Assembly: GCF_021917145.1 (NCBI RefSeq)
Contig: NC_061075.1
Coordinates: 2,959,038-3,023,037 of the forward strand
Source: Hypomesus transpacificus
Taxonomy: Eukaryota > Chordata > Actinopteri > Osmeriformes > Osmeridae
Direction: 5' to 3'
Length of the DNA stretch: 64,000 bases
Part shown: positions 24,801 through 42,969 of the stretch, piece after piece
How positions within the stretch are numbered: position 1 is the first letter of the stretch
Layout of the letters: every line of letters begins with the position of its first letter
The notes under the pieces: generated by a model
The model's database searches: none
Told to the model about the DNA's origin: nothing
What the model saw: the letters and a program-made list of their open reading frames with translations, nothing else
Program-made: the position numbers and the translations under genes

Positions 24801-24896
24801 GACGGCCAGCGCTGCTGCAAGAAGCAGAACCATCTGGTAAGACCTGAACGTGCTGATCCTGCCCATGGTGCTGGCCACAGCTCTCAGGATGCCCAT
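12855..24896 (-). CDS. xxylt1: Xyloside alpha-1,3-xylosyltransferase 1 (complete, 4 coding exons)
   Basis: Type II ER membrane glycosyltransferase (GT8 family). In mammals it adds the second, terminal xylose to Xyl-Glc O-glycans on EGF repeats of Notch and similar proteins. Coding exons on the minus strand are 24896-24375, 22055-21908, 17908-17776 and 13251-12855. All have GT-AG borders and phases close exactly, giving 399 aa (human about 393). Residues 1-21 are cytosolic, 22-38 are a hydrophobic membrane anchor, and 72-104 are an acidic, Gly/Ser-rich stem. The donor-binding DxD is D232-L-D234 in QLDLDLK. Other family hallmarks are IGIAREMQPVYR, GLPGFNSGVMLL, GHLGDQDFFTMIGMEHP and the C-terminal YHGNCNSPIPDD. 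The start ATG encodes MGILRAVAS, just before the anchor. Introns of 2.3, 4.0 and 4.5 kb are full of repeats. The symbol is assigned from remembered homology, and I am very sure of it. Confidence 0.95.
13410..13615 (-). mobile_element. tRNA-derived SINE (family A) with 7-bp target-site duplication
   Basis: Read on the minus strand, the element starts with a tRNA-like head. It has an A-box-like TGGCTGAGC and a B-box-like GGTTGCCGGATCGATTCC. A body with CTTGGGCAAGGCACTTCACC follows, then a tail GTAAGTCGCTCTGGATAAG ... TCTGCTAAATGACTAAATG and repeated AAATGT. It is bounded by the direct repeat TAGAGAT (13403-13409 and 13616-13622), which marks the insertion precisely. It lies in xxylt1 intron 3. 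A second copy is at 19997-20430. Confidence 0.88.
13725..13752 (-). repeat. Short SINE/LINE tail fragment
   Basis: The sequence around ATTCATTTAGCAGACAC matches the reverse complement of the shared GTCTGCTAAATG tail of local SINE and L2 copies. No head or body is present. Confidence 0.4.
14150..14285 (+). repeat. GAGAGAAATA-type low-complexity tract
   Basis: Degenerate repeats of GAGAGAAATA and GAGATAAATA in xxylt1 intron 3. Both strands are open only because of composition. Confidence 0.85.
14515..14658 (+). repeat. G-run / (GA)n tract
   Basis: Alternating poly-G runs (up to about 18 G) and GAGA runs in xxylt1 intron 3. The region is prone to G-quadruplex formation and to sequencing or assembly length error. 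Confidence 0.85.
16110..16255 (+). repeat. Degenerate CTAACCC/ACCAGT tandem repeat
   Basis: About seven imperfect units built on CTAACCCTAGACCAGT in xxylt1 intron 3. Individual units resemble telomere repeats, but spacing and sequence are too irregular for an interstitial telomere tract. Confidence 0.6.
17075..17315 (+). repeat. Purine-rich GACAGAGAGA minisatellite
   Basis: Imperfect repeats of AGAGAGAGAAAGAGAG and GACAGAAAGAGACAGAG. A 67-bp block around GACAGACAGAGAGACGTGAC recurs. It lies in xxylt1 intron 3, upstream (in gene direction) of the short 13.5-kb SINE. Confidence 0.75.
18050..18255 (+). repeat. Short tandem repeat, GTTCTAATCTGA units
   Basis: Several imperfect units built on GTTCTAATCTGAGGCAGGGT lie in xxylt1 intron 2, just past the exon 3 acceptor at 17909. 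Confidence 0.6.
19605..19725 (+). repeat. CCCAGCCCAGTCCATTT tandem repeat
   Basis: Three to four imperfect units of about 35-55 bp, containing CCCAGCCCAGTCCATTT and AACTCAACCCAGTCCA, lie in xxylt1 intron 2. Confidence 0.6.
19997..20430 (+). mobile_element. Family A SINE interrupted by about 240 bp of another retroelement
   Basis: The head (19997-20060), the body with CTTGGGCAAGGCACTTCACC, and the tail (20376-20430) match the 13.4-kb SINE read in the same sense. Compared with that copy, about 240 bp is inserted at roughly 20137-20375 between AATGTCCCTGT and CTTACTGTAAGTCGC. The insert ends in GCGAATAAAATACTTCTGATTC, which resembles the 3' end of fish non-LTR elements. A short flanking repeat AAACG (19992-19996 and 20431-20435) may be the target-site duplication. 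It lies in xxylt1 intron 2. Confidence 0.75.
21075..21445 (+). repeat. 60-bp minisatellite
   Basis: About five to six units, each combining CTATGGGAGGAGCTACTGTG, TTGTGGAAGGAGCTACATCA and CTGAGGGAGGAGCTACTACA. The period of 60 is divisible by three, so one frame stays open and mimics a repeat protein. It lies in xxylt1 intron 2, roughly 460 bp from exon 2. Confidence 0.88.
22080..22290 (+). repeat. GGTGACCCCTACAGG degenerate tandem repeat
   Basis: Imperfect units around AGGTGACCCC(T/C)ACAGG lie immediately upstream, in gene orientation, of the xxylt1 exon 2 acceptor at 22056. Confidence 0.6.
22838..22900 (+). repeat. 30-bp direct duplication
   Basis: The segment containing TTCTAGATTTCATGCGTCTA occurs twice, back to back with a short spacer, in xxylt1 intron 1. 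Confidence 0.8.
24157..24325. mobile_element. hAT-like foldback MITE in xxylt1 intron 1
   Basis: Terminal inverted repeats GGTCTCCAAACCTGCTCC (left) and the complement of GGAACAGGGTTGGAGACC (right) enclose about 130 bp of non-coding DNA. The sequence and size resemble non-autonomous fish hAT elements. The right edge runs into a C-run, so the target-site duplication is unclear. The element ends about 50 bp from the exon 1 donor at 24374. Confidence 0.6.
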
Positions 24897-26235
24897 TGCT
24901 ACTCCAGCAGGGGGCTAATATGGTGATGTGTCACGTATGGGGCAATGTGAAGAAGAATCCTGACCGCAACATCCTGGGTTCTTGTGTACTAGTAGATTGG
25001 TTGCAGTTTCAGTACTCCTTTTCCTGTGAAGAGTGCATGGAATAACATTACTCACCACTGAGCTCTTAGGGTTAAGGGTTAGGCAGTGAAGTTCTTACAA
25101 TTGGGATGGGCCATAAGCAATTTCTGCATAGACCTACCCAGATAGAGCTAGCTCTTAAGATGGCTAGCTAACTTCCAAACAAACTGCAGTACGGTTTTCT
25201 ACCTATTTCCTGAAAACGTACGTCCCTATTAAAAGTTCACGGACTATTTTAGCAACAAAATGTATGCTCTTAAACTCGTTTTAGAACCAGTTCTGCAAGC
25301 TGTGTGACAGCTTGGATGAATATAGCTGAGCTATGTAGCTAAATAGGCTTTAACCATTGCCATATCACCCCTAAACCGTGCAGGGTAGACGGAAAGCGAG
25401 TTATAGGTCTTTTAAAGCTTAATAGTTGGCGTTTTCAAAATAGTCCATAATATATACTGTACCAGTGCATGAAACCGTCAGTCGTGTTTTTGTCCACACG
25501 TGTAATCCCGCGCAAGCGCAATTGATTAGTTGGGGGCGAGGTCTGTGTGCAGGCAGTCATATAAATATGAAACAACTGTATCTTGTGATCCCTCACTATG
25601 CTTAATGAGTGGATATTAACCAAATTATACTATGAACGATTTTAACAGCAGCTAAAACTGCGAAGAGTACGACACCGGAAGACGACTTACGTCTAATGAG
25701 AGCGTCTTAAAGGCATAGAGCGCAATTTGTCATATTGTTTGTATTTACATCTATATTTTGTCATTTAGCAGACGCTCTCTATTTTGGATGTTGTTATTTA
25801 TACATTCAGTTTGTACATCGCTTTGAATGTGGGCGTTTTATGAACGAATGCATTCAAATTCATTTTTCATTTTGCTTTGTTTAGGTATTCTTTATCAGTA
25901 GAATTTCTTTGATTTTCTGAAATGAAATTATTAAATGGGTCAAATAAATAGCCTTTACTTCACAAAGTGTGTTGAATCTTCTGTTAGGACTCACGTTGGG
26001 CTGTCTCTGTACAGGAAGAGGTAAGTGTAACATGGGACAAGTACAAGGAATCAAAAACAAGCAAGGGTCAGCACAGGGACAAGTGTGAAGGGACAATCCA
26101 CAGACTGACAGACGATCATTAATGCCTTCATCCTTACATTCATTAATTCCTTCCTTCCCACCTTTCTTCCTTCCTTCCTTCCTTTATTCATTCATTCATT
26201 CTCATACAACATGCACAGGTGTGCCGTATGAGACC
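24897..26235. other. xxylt1: Upstream flank of xxylt1
   Basis: Probable xxylt1 5' UTR and promoter, but no TATA box or initiator stands out. A short tail fragment of the SINE/L2 type (CATTTAGCAGACGCTC) lies near 25765, and TTCC/TTCA microsatellites are at 26150-26200. Confidence 0.4.
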
Positions 26236-26239
26236 AGAT

Positions 26240-26515
26240 TAGCTCCAGTACCAGGCCCTAGTGAGACTAGCTCCAGTACCAGGCCCCAGTGAGACTAGCT
26301 CCAGTTCCAGGCCCTAGTAAGACTAGCTCCAGTACCAGGCCCAGAGAGACTAGTTCCAGTACCAGGCCCTAGTGAGACTAGCTCCAGTACCAGGCCCAGA
26401 GAGACTAGCTCCAGTACCAGGCTCTAGTGAGACTAGCTCCAGTACCAGGCCCCAGTGAGACTAGCTCCAGTACCAGGCCCTCGTGAGACTAGCTCCAGTA
26501 CCAGGCCCTAGTGAG
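26240..26515 (+). repeat. 26-28-bp minisatellite, about 10 copies
   Basis: Units contain GACTAGCTCCAGTACCAGGC followed by CCTAGTGA or the shorter CCAGA. Copies differ at one to three sites. Confidence 0.92.
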
Positions 26516-26819
26516 ACATTTATCCCTTCCCAAGGTACACAACATGTGCACGCCACTCTCCCTCTCATGAGCGAGTCAGGGGGAATTACACTATAAGGAC
26601 AGCAGGGGAGGCTGTTGTGCCAATCCTATTTAGCTGGCAGCTCTGGAGACACAAGAGTGAGTCCTCCACTGCCCCCCCCCCCTCACACAACTCTGTCTTG
26701 GGCGGTTGGAGCCGAGCCACTGTTGTCACTGATAATAACCATCACAGTCTACCTTCAATATAATTCCATGATGTGAAAGCACTTATGGGTGTTTGCTAAA
26801 TCATACTGACTGGGATTGT

Positions 26820-26930
26820 GTCACGCCTGCCACACACACACACTCAGACTGCACACCAAACACATGCAATCACACACCAACCATACGCACACACACACAC
26901 ACACTCCTACCACACACACACACCTACAAC
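26820..26930 (+). repeat. (CA)n microsatellite
   Basis: ACACACACAC runs interrupted by short unique segments. Confidence 0.8.
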
Positions 26931-27502
26931 TACACTTGCGTTACCGAAAGAGTTGTGAGTCAGTAGGCCAGACAAAACATTCTGTCCCACACACATACAC
27001 AAAGTGGAAAGGCCTGCCCGTGGCTGAGTCAGGGTTGGGTAAACCCACTCAAGTCTAAAACCTTCAAATCCGTGTCCTAAAATGAACCGCATAACTGCTC
27101 CCAGGTGGAGCTCGGTTGGGTGAGGTGTACGACGTCAGGGGCCTCTCTTCGACAGACCAGCCTGCAGTCTGAGGGCCTCCTGACTCAAACTTTCAGCCAG
27201 GAGAACAACGCTGAACTACCCTGCCGTGTGCGACTTGCTCTCTTCTTCCTTGGCCTGATGTGGGCACAGCCTCCTGCTTCCTGCTTCCTGCTGCCTGCTG
27301 CTAGCCTCCCGTCCGCCCCCTCTCTCTCTCTTCCCCTCCCTCCCTCCCCTCGCATCTGTTCCCAGAACCTGTTTACCGATGGTCTGTCTGATAAGCAGGA
27401 GCCAGCCAGAGAAGAAACACATGCTTATACCCCCATACCTCACCCCTGACATCATGATACTGTGCTCAACCAATCACCCAGCACGTCTCCCACACACAGA
27501 CA

Positions 27503-27505
<3 letters not shown>

Positions 27506-27590
<85 letters not shown>
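27506..27590 (+). repeat. (TC)n microsatellite
   Basis: About 42 pure CT dinucleotides. Confidence 0.97.
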
Positions 27591-34011
<6,421 letters not shown>

Positions 34012-34689
34012 ACTCTCCCGCTTTGCCAAACTCCACCAAGGCTTGCCTCTGTTCCTCTGTGGGGTGTCTTCATTATTTTACACTTCCCTCTCTCCTCCCC
34101 GCCCTCTCCCCTCCCTGCCTTTCAATCATCCCGCTCGGCCCCCTGGGAGTCTCCGTAGGCAACCAATGAGAACAGGGGATTCTGCTGTCTCTCCTGCATC
34201 CGAGGAAGTATCAAAATGACCAGGAGTTTCTTGTGTGTGTGTGTGTGTGTGCGAGGCCTTCTCATCCACACCACACACCTCGTTAGTGTGTCTGCCCTGT
34301 TCTGCGTCTGAGCTGAGGAAGTCTGAGGCGGGCAGGATGACGCTCCCACCACGGAGACACGCAGCACACACACACTCCTCTGCTGCACACACACACACAC
34401 TCTCCTCTGGAGCACACACACACACAGCTCTAATACAAACACACTCTCTGCTGCACACGCACACTCATCTTTGGTTCAGCCTGCTGTATTATTCATCTGG
34501 GTGTCAGTTCAGATCACAGTGTTTTAGCAGAGAAGATGTGCCTAGTGGCCCTGTCACTGTGCCTGGTAGCAGGTCTGCACTCTGATCATCATCCTCCTCC
34601 AAAATCTGGGGGGGCAGGGGGGAGGTGCATCTGCCGTGCTGCTGCTAGTCTTTGAACCTTTTTATGGGGGGGGGGGGGGGGAGGAAGAT

Positions 34690-34751
34690 ACGTGTGTGTG
34701 TGTGTGTGTGTGAGAGAGAAAGAGAGAGTGTGTGTAGGTGTGTGTGTGTGT

Positions 34752-34822
<71 letters not shown>

Positions 34823-34900
34823 AGAGAGAGTGAAAGAGAGAGTGAAAGAGAGAGATAGAGAGAGAGAGAGAGTGTGGGTGTGGGTGTGAGTGTGGTTGTG
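34690..34900 (+). repeat. (GT)n-(GA)n compound microsatellite
   Basis: GT run, then GA repeats at about 34752-34820, then AGAGTGAAAG units and a further GT-rich part. Confidence 0.92.
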
Positions 34901-35677
34901 TGTGTGCGCTTGAGAGAGTGTGCGTCTGTATGGGAGTGTGTGTGTGCTTAGCTGTGTTCTCAGGCAAGACTGTAAAGCCTTCCCTCTGTGCCCTCGCCCC
35001 CTCCCCCCCCCCCCCCCCTCCAGTGGGAATATATTTCTGTTTTATTAATGAATCTGTGAGACTGGAAGGAAATGTCAATTCCAGAGCCTTCCCCATCCCG
35101 GAACAAAGGCCTTTGCAGCGGCGTTGCGACGGCCAATGGGAAGAGAGACATTCCATGCCACGCGAGTCCAAGTATGCCCGGCGTGTGAGGAATGTCCGCC
35201 AGGCGGGGTCTGCCTGCCGCGGCCCGACCTCCGTCTGACCTCAGGAGCCTTTGTCCCCATGGTCCTATGGCCCCAGGATGACTCTCCCCGACACGCCGCT
35301 GTCCCTCTCCAAACAGACCTGGCTGGACCCTCCTCAGGACCCTCTATAGAGGAGACGCCCAGCGCCAGGGAAGAGGGGGGGGGTCGCAAGATAAACACAC
35401 GGACAGTGTGTGTGTGTGAAGATGTGTGTGTGTTGACAAATACAGACAGACTCTGGCCAAGGCCTGTGGTAACAATGAGGCTGTAGGAATGTGGGACTGG
35501 AGGCCAATAGCAGTAAAACAGCAAAGTGTGTGTGTGTGTGTGTGGAGAGCGCGTGTTGTGACAGTGATTAAGGTGAGAACGTTGCTTAGACAAGGTGTGG
35601 TGGGTGTGGGAAGAGGTTCACCCCGACTAAAGACTGTTTGTCTCTGGGACCACGCAAGCCTGTCACAACGTCCATCT

Positions 35678-36000
35678 GTCAGTACAGCTTTGCCTCACTA
35701 TCAGCCTCCCAACCCTGTCCTCTGCCTCACTGCTGCCTCAAACCTCATCACAATGTCCATCGGTCAGCACAGCTCTGCCTCACTATCAGCCTCCCAACCC
35801 TGTCCTCTGCCTCACTGCTGCCTCAAACCTCATCACAACGTCCTTTGGTCAGCACAGCTCTGCCTCACTACTGCCTTTCAACCCTGTCCTTTGCCTCACT
35901 GCTGCCTCAAACCTCATCACAACGTCCATCGGTCAGCACAGCTCTGCCTCACTACTGCCTTTCAACCCTGTCCTCTGCCCCACTGCTGCCTCAGCCCCGT
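35678..36000 (+). repeat. 84-85-bp tandem repeat, about 4 copies
   Basis: Units begin GTCAGCACAGCTCTGCCTCA and contain CAACCCTGTCCTCTGCCTCA and CTGCCTCAAACCTCATCACA. The GTCAG landmarks at 35678, 35763, 35848 and 35932 give periods of 85, 85 and 84. Confidence 0.88.
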
Positions 36001-36795
36001 CACATCTGTCAGCAGACCAAGACACTGTAGCTGTTTGGGTGTGGATCCACAGACAGACAAATGAAGGTCTTCAATCCAACACCACCACAGCTGAAACCTT
36101 AACTACCACGTCTGGAGTCCACACATCCAGACACCTCAGCACCACCTGGGACACCAGCCCCAGGCCTCGGAGCAGGCCAGCAGCATGAGGTGGCTGTGGG
36201 CTAACCCATGTCATCCCCATCCTCGTCGCCATTGCCATCCATCATCTTCATCACCACCATCACCACTGTCAGCTTCTTCCAGACGGATTCGACTCCACAC
36301 GACACTCTGCCCTCTCCAGCTTGGAGGGAGTTGAGCGTCCATCGATCCGCCTCCCTCCCCTCTCCTCCCCCCGTGGGGCTTCCAGGTCAGGCGTGCAGGG
36401 CCTTGACTCCCAGGGGACCTGAGGGCCAGTCTGGACTCTCCTGGAGCCTTTGTGTGGAGGGAGGCTTCACAGCTGGGGGGCGCAGGCCAGAGACACGCGC
36501 CAGCGTTTGGGAGAAGAGGTGGAAGACCCACCCCCCCCAGTTCCACCTCACTGGGCCTGTCCTCCTGGGTTAACAAGGGGCAGTTACTCCCTCCTGATGC
36601 ACACGTACGTTCGAGCACGCACCCTGACTCGCTAACACACACACACACACACATACCAACTCACTAACATACACACTCACGGTTACTAACAGATACTAAC
36701 ACAGGCACATTTACTCACAAACACACACACACACACTCAATAACACACACGCTCACTCCTTGGTCCAGATTGGGTGACGGTTAGAGTAATCCTCA

Positions 36796-36821
<26 letters not shown>
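36796..36821 (+). repeat. Poly-C run
   Basis: 26 consecutive C. Its length is likely unreliable. Confidence 0.9.
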
Positions 36822-36826
<5 letters not shown>

Positions 36827-38430
36827 CTCTGCAACCAGTGAGTGAGTCTCTTTTGTCTCTGGGCCGACTCTCTCATGTCTAACTTTGTGCGGCGGTTTAA
36901 TTGTGTCGTCAGCAGAATCTGTTTGAAACGTTCCTGTTTTGCATGACAATGGGCCATTGACCAAGCCTATCCGCTCGGCCAGCCCACACCAACACCGCCC
37001 TGGAGAGAGAGCGAGAGAGAGAGAGAGAGACGCTTCCTGTCTTTGATGTGTGGGTGCGTTGTGTCTGACCAGGTCCAGAGAGGAACACAGGCCCGTCTGG
37101 GTCCATGCACGACGAGACAGGAGATTATGTCATTTCCCCCTCTTTTTTTTTTATTTGCCCGTCCGTTGTTGACATGGAATAACAAAAGCTCCTTTGAAGT
37201 TTTTCCGTCGGCTTTGAAAAGAATTAATGATGATTCGATTATGTCGGCACGGTTCATGAGTGTTCGTTCTGTCTCAGTGCTCTGCTGTTGATGTCGACAA
37301 CATTCGGGAGACAAAGTGTGCTTCAGAGCGTGTCTGTGTGTTTCAATGAGACATTAATAATACTGTGATTAATCCAGATATGGGTAAACAAGTTTGTTTT
37401 CCATAAATGTCCATGTATTATTTTCACATTTTCGTGTGAACATTTAAAAATCCCTCTCTCTCCCTCTCTTGCTGTCTGCCTTTCCTCCAGGGCCAAGGGC
37501 CCAGCTATTTTTTTTTTTTTTTTTTGGGGGGGAGGTCCCTATCTGGCAGCTCCTCCATGGGCCTCACCTCCCTGGTCACCCTCTCCTCCATCCCCATCAC
37601 CAGGGAAGGAACGGAGGCCCACACCCCACCTCAGCCCACACTCCGGGGACCGGCCTCGCTGCCTGGGCAGAGTAGCCACTGTCTGCCCTGACCCAGAGCA
37701 GCCCCCTGGGGCTCCAGCCTCACTCCACCACAGTCAGTGGGAGAGGAAGGGAGAACGGAGAAAAACAAGAGAGGGGGAGACGAGGCTGAAATACAACAGA
37801 TGTTGTTTTGGATGGGATCCTCCAGTTTAATCTATCCCGCCACAGAAGAATTCAGCTGGACAGACTTTCCAGTCTGACTTATGGTGCCCGGCTCCAGACT
37901 ACGCGGGGGCGTTGAATCCTTCCCACAGGGTCACCCTGTCTTGCCGGGGCTTATCCTCCTCTCCTCCCGTCTGCCCTGGCTGTCAGCAGCGCCAACCGCA
38001 GTGCACCCACACTTCAGCCCCCGCCTCAAACACAAATCAAGATCTCACTCCCTCCAGTGGCATCACACGGAAAACCGCCTCCAAACCACCTTTCTCCTCT
38101 CTCCTCCTTTTCCCTGTGTTCATGCTCCTCTCTCTCTCTTTCACCTAAACCCTCATAGAAGACAAAAGGAAAAACTCCCAGGAAAACTGAAAACACCTTC
38201 AGGAGAAGCAGATCAGCCAGATTTCCCCTCCTCCAGAGACAGTGGGTGACGGAGAGGTGTAGACTCGAGCCTGAACACAGTCAGGCATCTAGAGGAGAGA
38301 TTAAAAAGATAAGACAGACGGATGTTTAAACGCACATCCGGACTTCCAAACCAGTGCTCTTAGATGACTCCCCAGTCAGCGCTTTATAGACACAGCGGAA
38401 GGTCCCCAACGACAACAGAGGACGCATATC
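36822..38430. other. Intergenic, no gene seen
   Basis: Contains a T-run at 37508-37525 and ordinary unique sequence before the inferred end of the ENC 3' UTR. Confidence 0.45.
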
Positions 38431-38439
38431 TGAACTTAA

Positions 38440-40144
38440 GTTTTGCACCCAGATGAGATTTATTGAAAAATGTACAATGTAATACGTTTCGTAACAAATG
38501 GCACATCAAAGTAGAAAAGCATCGTTTAGACATGTAACAGTTGGCAAGATAGGTCTAGTGGTCTGTATGACCGGTTCTAAATGGTTCTGTTTATTACTTA
38601 CATCAAAAGAAATATAACTAAATTGTATAACTATAAAATAGGCAGAATTTAAATGTGTGCTACAAAAAGGCTATGCTTATCCACACAGCCTAGAACATTA
38701 GGACAGCAATACAAAATTAAGACAATCACTTTGTACAAATGTGCAAATCAAAGGCTTCTACAAAACAAACAAAATGTTATAATTACACTTAATGGCTGGA
38801 CTTATTAGATGAAACAATAGACAGAGACCGAAGAGTAAAAAAATGTGACTGTACGTCTAAAATGACATATCTAAGATGTTTAGAGATGCGTACGTGTTAT
38901 CATCAGTTAGGATCCAGGAACATTCCAGTCCTGGGAACAGTAATTTTTTGTATCCATTTTTGGCAACACTGATATGTTTCAGTGTACAGGTGCTGTGTGG
39001 TAATGGGCAACCTAATGGTTGGTGCGCTGTCATTTGGCAAAGCATCAGTTGGTTATGTAGAGATTGTGGTTGTGTCAGTAACACGTTTCAACGTCACCCT
39101 CCGCATGAATGAGCCATCAGAAACACTGGCCCAGCACATTTAGAAGATCAAGCTTAACATTTCAAAACATCTCTGAGGCCACAGGAGAGATGAACAGCGC
39201 AGACACCAAACGATCAACAGGAATTTCAGAACTCTACATAACTTAAATCCTGAGACACACATAAAAATAAACACACGGTACAAAAACAGACACAAACATA
39301 TTTCGAGAAAGAGAAGAAAAAAAAATAGTCAAAATATGCATCTTCAAATCATGGTTCAGATTCTAAGCCGACCAAGTTAAGTTGAGGAAGAAGATACAAA
39401 TTTAGTTGACCAAAATTGAAGGAAGTTGGAGTCCAAGTCTAAAAATACCAGGAAGATTGTTCTGTGCACTAAAATCATGCACTTCCCAGAATGAACTCTC
39501 CAGACTCCAAACCAGAGAAGACATTTCGAAGTTCCTCTCCAGCACCTGAGCAGCACAGCAATGACCCCACACAGGCAGGGCGTAGAACCATCCAACCACA
39601 GCCACGAGTCAGCCAACCAGACATAAACCAGCCAGCCAGGCACATGAACCAGCCTGTCAGGGGGCGGGCTCAATGACGGGTCCTTCCGGGGGTTGATAAA
39701 AGGAGTCATCTGCTGACTGGCTTCCTGGTTCTGGTGGCGGGGGTGGACAGGGCCGGAGAAGAACTTCCTGTGCTTGGGACAGTTGGACAAGAGACTGAGA
39801 GAAGGTTCCTCCGAGATAGCTGTCCAAGGCTGGCCAGACATTCCAGCCCCTCTCTCTCTCTCTCTCTGAGCAGTTAAGCCAGGCACGGTGGTGCGGCTCA
39901 GACCAGTCACTACATGGGGAAGTTACACAGGACACACCAGGAAGTGGTCAGACCAGGGCCAGCCCAAGGTGAGTCCACAGTCTTCCTCCTCCACCGTGAG
40001 TTATTGTTCAGGCACTCAGCTCCAGGACTCCTGTCCGTCCGTGAGGCCAGTTGGCGGAGACGACATATCTCTGCCCCCCTCCCCCCAACATTCTGCAGAC
40101 TCAGAAGAGAGACGCGCGCCTGCATTCCAGACACCACCGCCGAT
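38440..40144 (-). other. enc3: Inferred spliced 3' UTR exon of the ENC-family gene
   Basis: A strong minus-strand acceptor, CTCTTCCTCAG behind a long polypyrimidine run, opens this segment at 40144. AATAAA at 38464-38459 closes it. The lower half is A/T-rich like a UTR, and no protein-coding frame is supported. It is the best downstream partner for the donor located 28 nt after the ENC stop codon (45228/45227), giving a 5.1-kb 3' UTR intron. This is inferred from splice and poly(A) signals only. Confidence 0.55.
38459..38464 (-). promoter_or_regulatory. Poly(A) signal, probably of the ENC-family gene
   Basis: AATAAA on the minus strand (TTTATT on plus). It follows more than 1 kb of A/T-rich, UTR-like sequence. 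Cleavage is expected near 38440. Confidence 0.5.
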
Positions 40145-42908
40145 CTGAGGAAGAGAGACAGAGGGAGAAGGAGAGAAACAAATAATGTTAGTTAGGCATG
40201 TCAAGAACTCTGAGCTGAACTCACTGCACTCTTCTCAGATCTGTGAAGAAGGGACCACATGACCAGAGATTTCTGTCGAAGAATGCAGTCATGAGCAGCT
40301 TATCTATGCCCATATTACCAGGCTTACGGACATACCATTAACAATGAATAATGACAGGGAACTATTCACATCAAATCCTCCCAACAATTTAGGATTAAGC
40401 CTGCTGGTTTATGAGCTTGAGACATTTCTACATTGAGAAATACATACATTGAAATGTATCAGTTACCATTCTTATATTGTTACATTATTAAGATCACATT
40501 TTCACATTGTTTTTTTTATATCTGCCTGACTGCCTCCATATGTTTTTTTGTACTGCAGTATATTTAAATTGTGAGATACTGGAGAGATTTTTGCTGCACG
40601 TATTCCTGTGTTTTGTGCCCTCAGGAGATATTCAAGATCTTTATTCAGATGGAATGTTCTGGAAGCTGTCAAGGGAGGGGGAACGTGAAATATGCCGAAT
40701 TAGCATTTTGGAGATAATGCCACTGTGATTTAAGAGCTCTTCCTGCCAAAATTGTGTGTTTTCTGAGAGAGCGAGAGCGCGCGCGCATGTGTGAGTGCGT
40801 CTGGATGTGTGTGTGGCCTCTCTTTATAAAGCCCCTCAGAAATGTCAGTTAGACTCTGCTGGAGGCTGTTTGGGAAGCTTGGGGAAGAGTTCATTAGCAT
40901 AGCTGCCTGCAGCAGATTATAGAAGAGTCTCTTCAGATCCACCTGCCACACACACCCACCAATAACTTAGGCTTCCCAAACAATACACTACACTATACAG
41001 TACGCTTGGGCAAGACACAGACAAAAGGATCTCCAAACACAGTCCGTTAGTTTACAATAGAACAACAACAATAGGCTCCAGACACAGTAACCTACAGCAG
41101 GGCCACTCAGGGGGGAACAGTAGGCCCAGAACATGAATTGGGCTCCACACACACACACACACACACACTAAGTATGTACTGTATGTGTGTGTCATGAGGC
41201 ATGTTTGCTGCTGTTTTGAATCTCTCCCATGTCCCCAGCTGAAGTAGCTGACTACCATCGCTGCTGCTGGCTCCTGTCACAGTAACACTCCTGTTACTGC
41301 TCTCCATTACAGGAGCCTTCACGTTGCACAACACCAGACCTCACAGCCTGGCCTTACTGGGACAGACACACACACACACACACCAACTGTCCCATTTCAG
41401 ATAGCAGTCACACCTTCAACCAGAATTGCTCATTAGAGACATGAAGGAAAAAATTATACCCACAACGCACCACACCTAGGCTAAGCTCCAGTCCCTTGTG
41501 TCCAACAAAACCCTACTAACTAGCACCCAGGGTTAATGACTGTACTGGCATTAATCACAGCACAGACAGGCCCTTTTCTCCAGCTTCTGAATGGACTTAA
41601 GAGGAAGCCATCTCTGACAGACCAACAGTCCACAGCCAATTATTGGGCGTCTCTCCGTCAGCTGTGGCCCCTTCCAACTCCTACAACAACAAGGTTCTTC
41701 AGAGCCCGATTGCGACACGCCGCGACACAAAGGCCGCTGCTGTGCCCGAACAAGTCCCCCCCTTCACTCCTCAGGGGCGCAAACTGACGCCATTCAGATG
41801 AATCGGCTGCGCGCCCGCGCCTGCTGAAAAGACCCCCGTCACGGTGGCTGATGTGCTTTTAAAAACAGTTAATCGAGTTATATTTTCCCGGTGATTATTC
41901 AACGGTTCATAAGAACTTTTTTCCGTTTTGCTCTTTTGTGTTGGCAACGCGAAGAAAAGAGCAATAAAAACTCTATTAGGTTTATGCTAATGCGGCTGCA
42001 CTGAGGCCCAGAACAGGACAGATTGATTACTCTGGAGACTCGCGATGCACGTGCTCACCCCCTGTGTGTGTGTGTGTGCGTGTGTGCGTGGAGAGTACCC
42101 AGATGCTACTATAAAAGGCTCATTGAGTGTGTGTTCCTGGTGGTCTCGGAAGGAGGGCATTAATAAAACATTAGTATTGAGTGGCGAGCCTCTTTCGCCC
42201 GGTTCTCCTCCCCTCCCCCCCCCCCCCCCCCCCCCCACCCTTCACACAACCTGCCCCCTCCCTCCTCCGCCCTCGACGACCTCTACGTCTGACAGCAGTT
42301 GTCTGTGGAGACACACTGCCCAGGTGGGGCCCATCACAGAGGAAAGGTCAGGACAAGGTGGCGACAACAAGCCTGGCTCTTAAGACTAAAGACTCACCCT
42401 CTCTTTCTCTCACACCACGAAAGTCAGGTCGACCACAAATCACACATTTACAAATCATTACTAATGGAGGTCTATGACACACCCTCATTCCTCCTTAAAT
42501 TAGAATGAGGATGGCTGGCTTTTTAAAGGAGTCATTCCAGCTATGCAACGCCTGGGTGTGCATGTTTGTGTGAGAGAGTGCGTGCGTGAGCCGAGCGTGT
42601 TTGAGGAAATGCTGCAAGAGAAAAACTGGGTGGTTTCACACCCAATACAAAACCTATAAAACAACACCACCAGCGGCTGACAGGGTTTCAGACGCGCTAC
42701 CCCACGAGATAAGACACCCACCCACACAAGCTTTCCAGAGCGCTTGTTTCTCTGTGACCCAAGTTGAACGTTGACAGCCTTGGGAGCAGCAGAAATATTT
42801 TTAGTTGGCGCTCCTACGCTGCACCATACAGCCTGTACCTCTCTACTGCTCTCTCGCCCCCTCCCCCTCCCTCCCTCTTTCTGTCTCATTATAGGCCAAC
42901 TTCGCGCG

Positions 42909-42967
<59 letters not shown>
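42909..42967 (+). repeat. (TC)n microsatellite
   Basis: About 29 CT dinucleotides preceded by CGCGCGCG. Confidence 0.95.
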
Positions 42968-42969
<2 letters not shown>

